Below, one piece after another: positions 63,887 to 63,997 of a stretch of DNA of 63,997 nt. Position 1 is the stretch's first letter; every line of letters starts with the position of its first letter. Location: the NCBI RefSeq assembly GCF_902859945.1, contig NZ_CADIKL010000046.1:1-63997 (forward strand). The letters run 5' to 3'. This DNA comes from Paraburkholderia caffeinitolerans (lineage in GTDB: Bacteria > Pseudomonadota > Gammaproteobacteria > Burkholderiales > Burkholderiaceae). The notes under the pieces were generated by a model. It was not told where the DNA came from. It was given only the letters and a program-made list of their open reading frames with translations, and searched no databases. The translations under genes and the position numbers were made by a program.

Positions 63887-63997
63887 ATGAGCCACTATTC
63901 GATATTCAGTCTGTTCCGCAACGGGTTGTCGTATCACGAGAACTGGGAGCGGCAGTGGAGGAGCCCCGAGCCGAAGAAGGAGTACGACGTCGTGATC
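63887..63997 (+). CDS. soxB: Sarcosine oxidase beta subunit, N-terminal part (3' end outside window)
   Basis: 37 residues are visible, from the ATG at 63887 to the window end. The start SHYSIFSLFRNGLSYHENWE, with RQWRSPEPKKEYDVVI after it, is the highly conserved N-terminus of heterotetrameric sarcosine oxidase beta, leading into its FAD fold. The enzyme oxidatively demethylates sarcosine to glycine. It follows sdaA closely and should be continued by soxD, soxA and soxG beyond the window. Confidence 0.88.
   Translation, partial: MSHYSIFSLFRNGLSYHENWERQWRSPEPKKEYDVVI

Overview
The window looks like a stretch of chromosome from a high-GC betaproteobacterium of the family Burkholderiaceae (Paraburkholderia/Caballeronia/Burkholderia type). 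This rests on three trimeric porins of the Gram-negative porin type, many LysR regulators, a betIBA cluster, a class III aminotransferase fusion gene and a type VI secretion (T6SS) vgrG island. No rRNA, tRNA, CRISPR array or intact insertion sequence was seen. Genus is an inference; no database was searched.

Layout. 0-4.3 kb: end of a T6SS vgrG, a two-domain peptidoglycan hydrolase effector (M23-like plus GH19), a secreted putative immunity protein, a PAAR tip protein and an unknown gene whose 5' end carries an in-frame stop. 4.3-12.6 kb: AraC and MalT-type LuxR regulators, then quinone oxidoreductase, TauD-like dioxygenase, small hydrolase and MFS transporter genes. 12.7-19.2 kb: porin, BON protein and a three-subunit molybdoenzyme most like the sulfite dehydrogenase SoeABC. 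19.3-20.5 kb: a PI-PLC-like phosphodiesterase. 20.8-31.0 kb: an ABC importer of unknown substrate, then ddpX and a complete dipeptide-type ABC importer (D-Ala-D-Ala use). 31.1-36.6 kb: MFS transporter, MetR, and a clearly AT-richer block holding a DUF1852 protein, a core MetE-like methionine synthase and a flavin reductase (MesX/MesD type), preceded by a perfect MetR box. 37-42.5 kb: porin, MHS symporter, DUF2817 peptidase, PuuD-like amidase and a divergent LysR. 42.6-49.5 kb: polar amino acid ABC importer, a kinase/M23/PLP-enzyme triple fusion and a divergent Lrp-family regulator. 49.6-52.9 kb: pirin-DoxX-NTF2-WrbA redox cluster with a divergent LysR. 53-64 kb: choline/betaine use: ChoX-like binding protein, APC permease, betIBA, porin, serine deaminase and the start of soxB.

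How the parts work together. The right end encodes much of a route from choline to glycine betaine (BetA, BetB), then, through demethylation steps encoded elsewhere, to sarcosine (SoxB), glycine, serine and pyruvate (SdaA). An identical 14-bp BetI-like operator core lies before both choX and betI. The Lrp-family regulator, the triple fusion and the amino acid importer share a 16-of-20 repeated element in two intergenic regions, which suggests one small regulon. The methionine block has its own MetR and MetR box and appears to be a transferred, oxygen-dependent, folate-independent methionine route.

The most interesting items are the kinase-M23-phospholyase fusion with its candidate Lrp regulon, the transferred MesX/MesD block, the double-domain T6SS effector with its partner, and the shared BetI operators.
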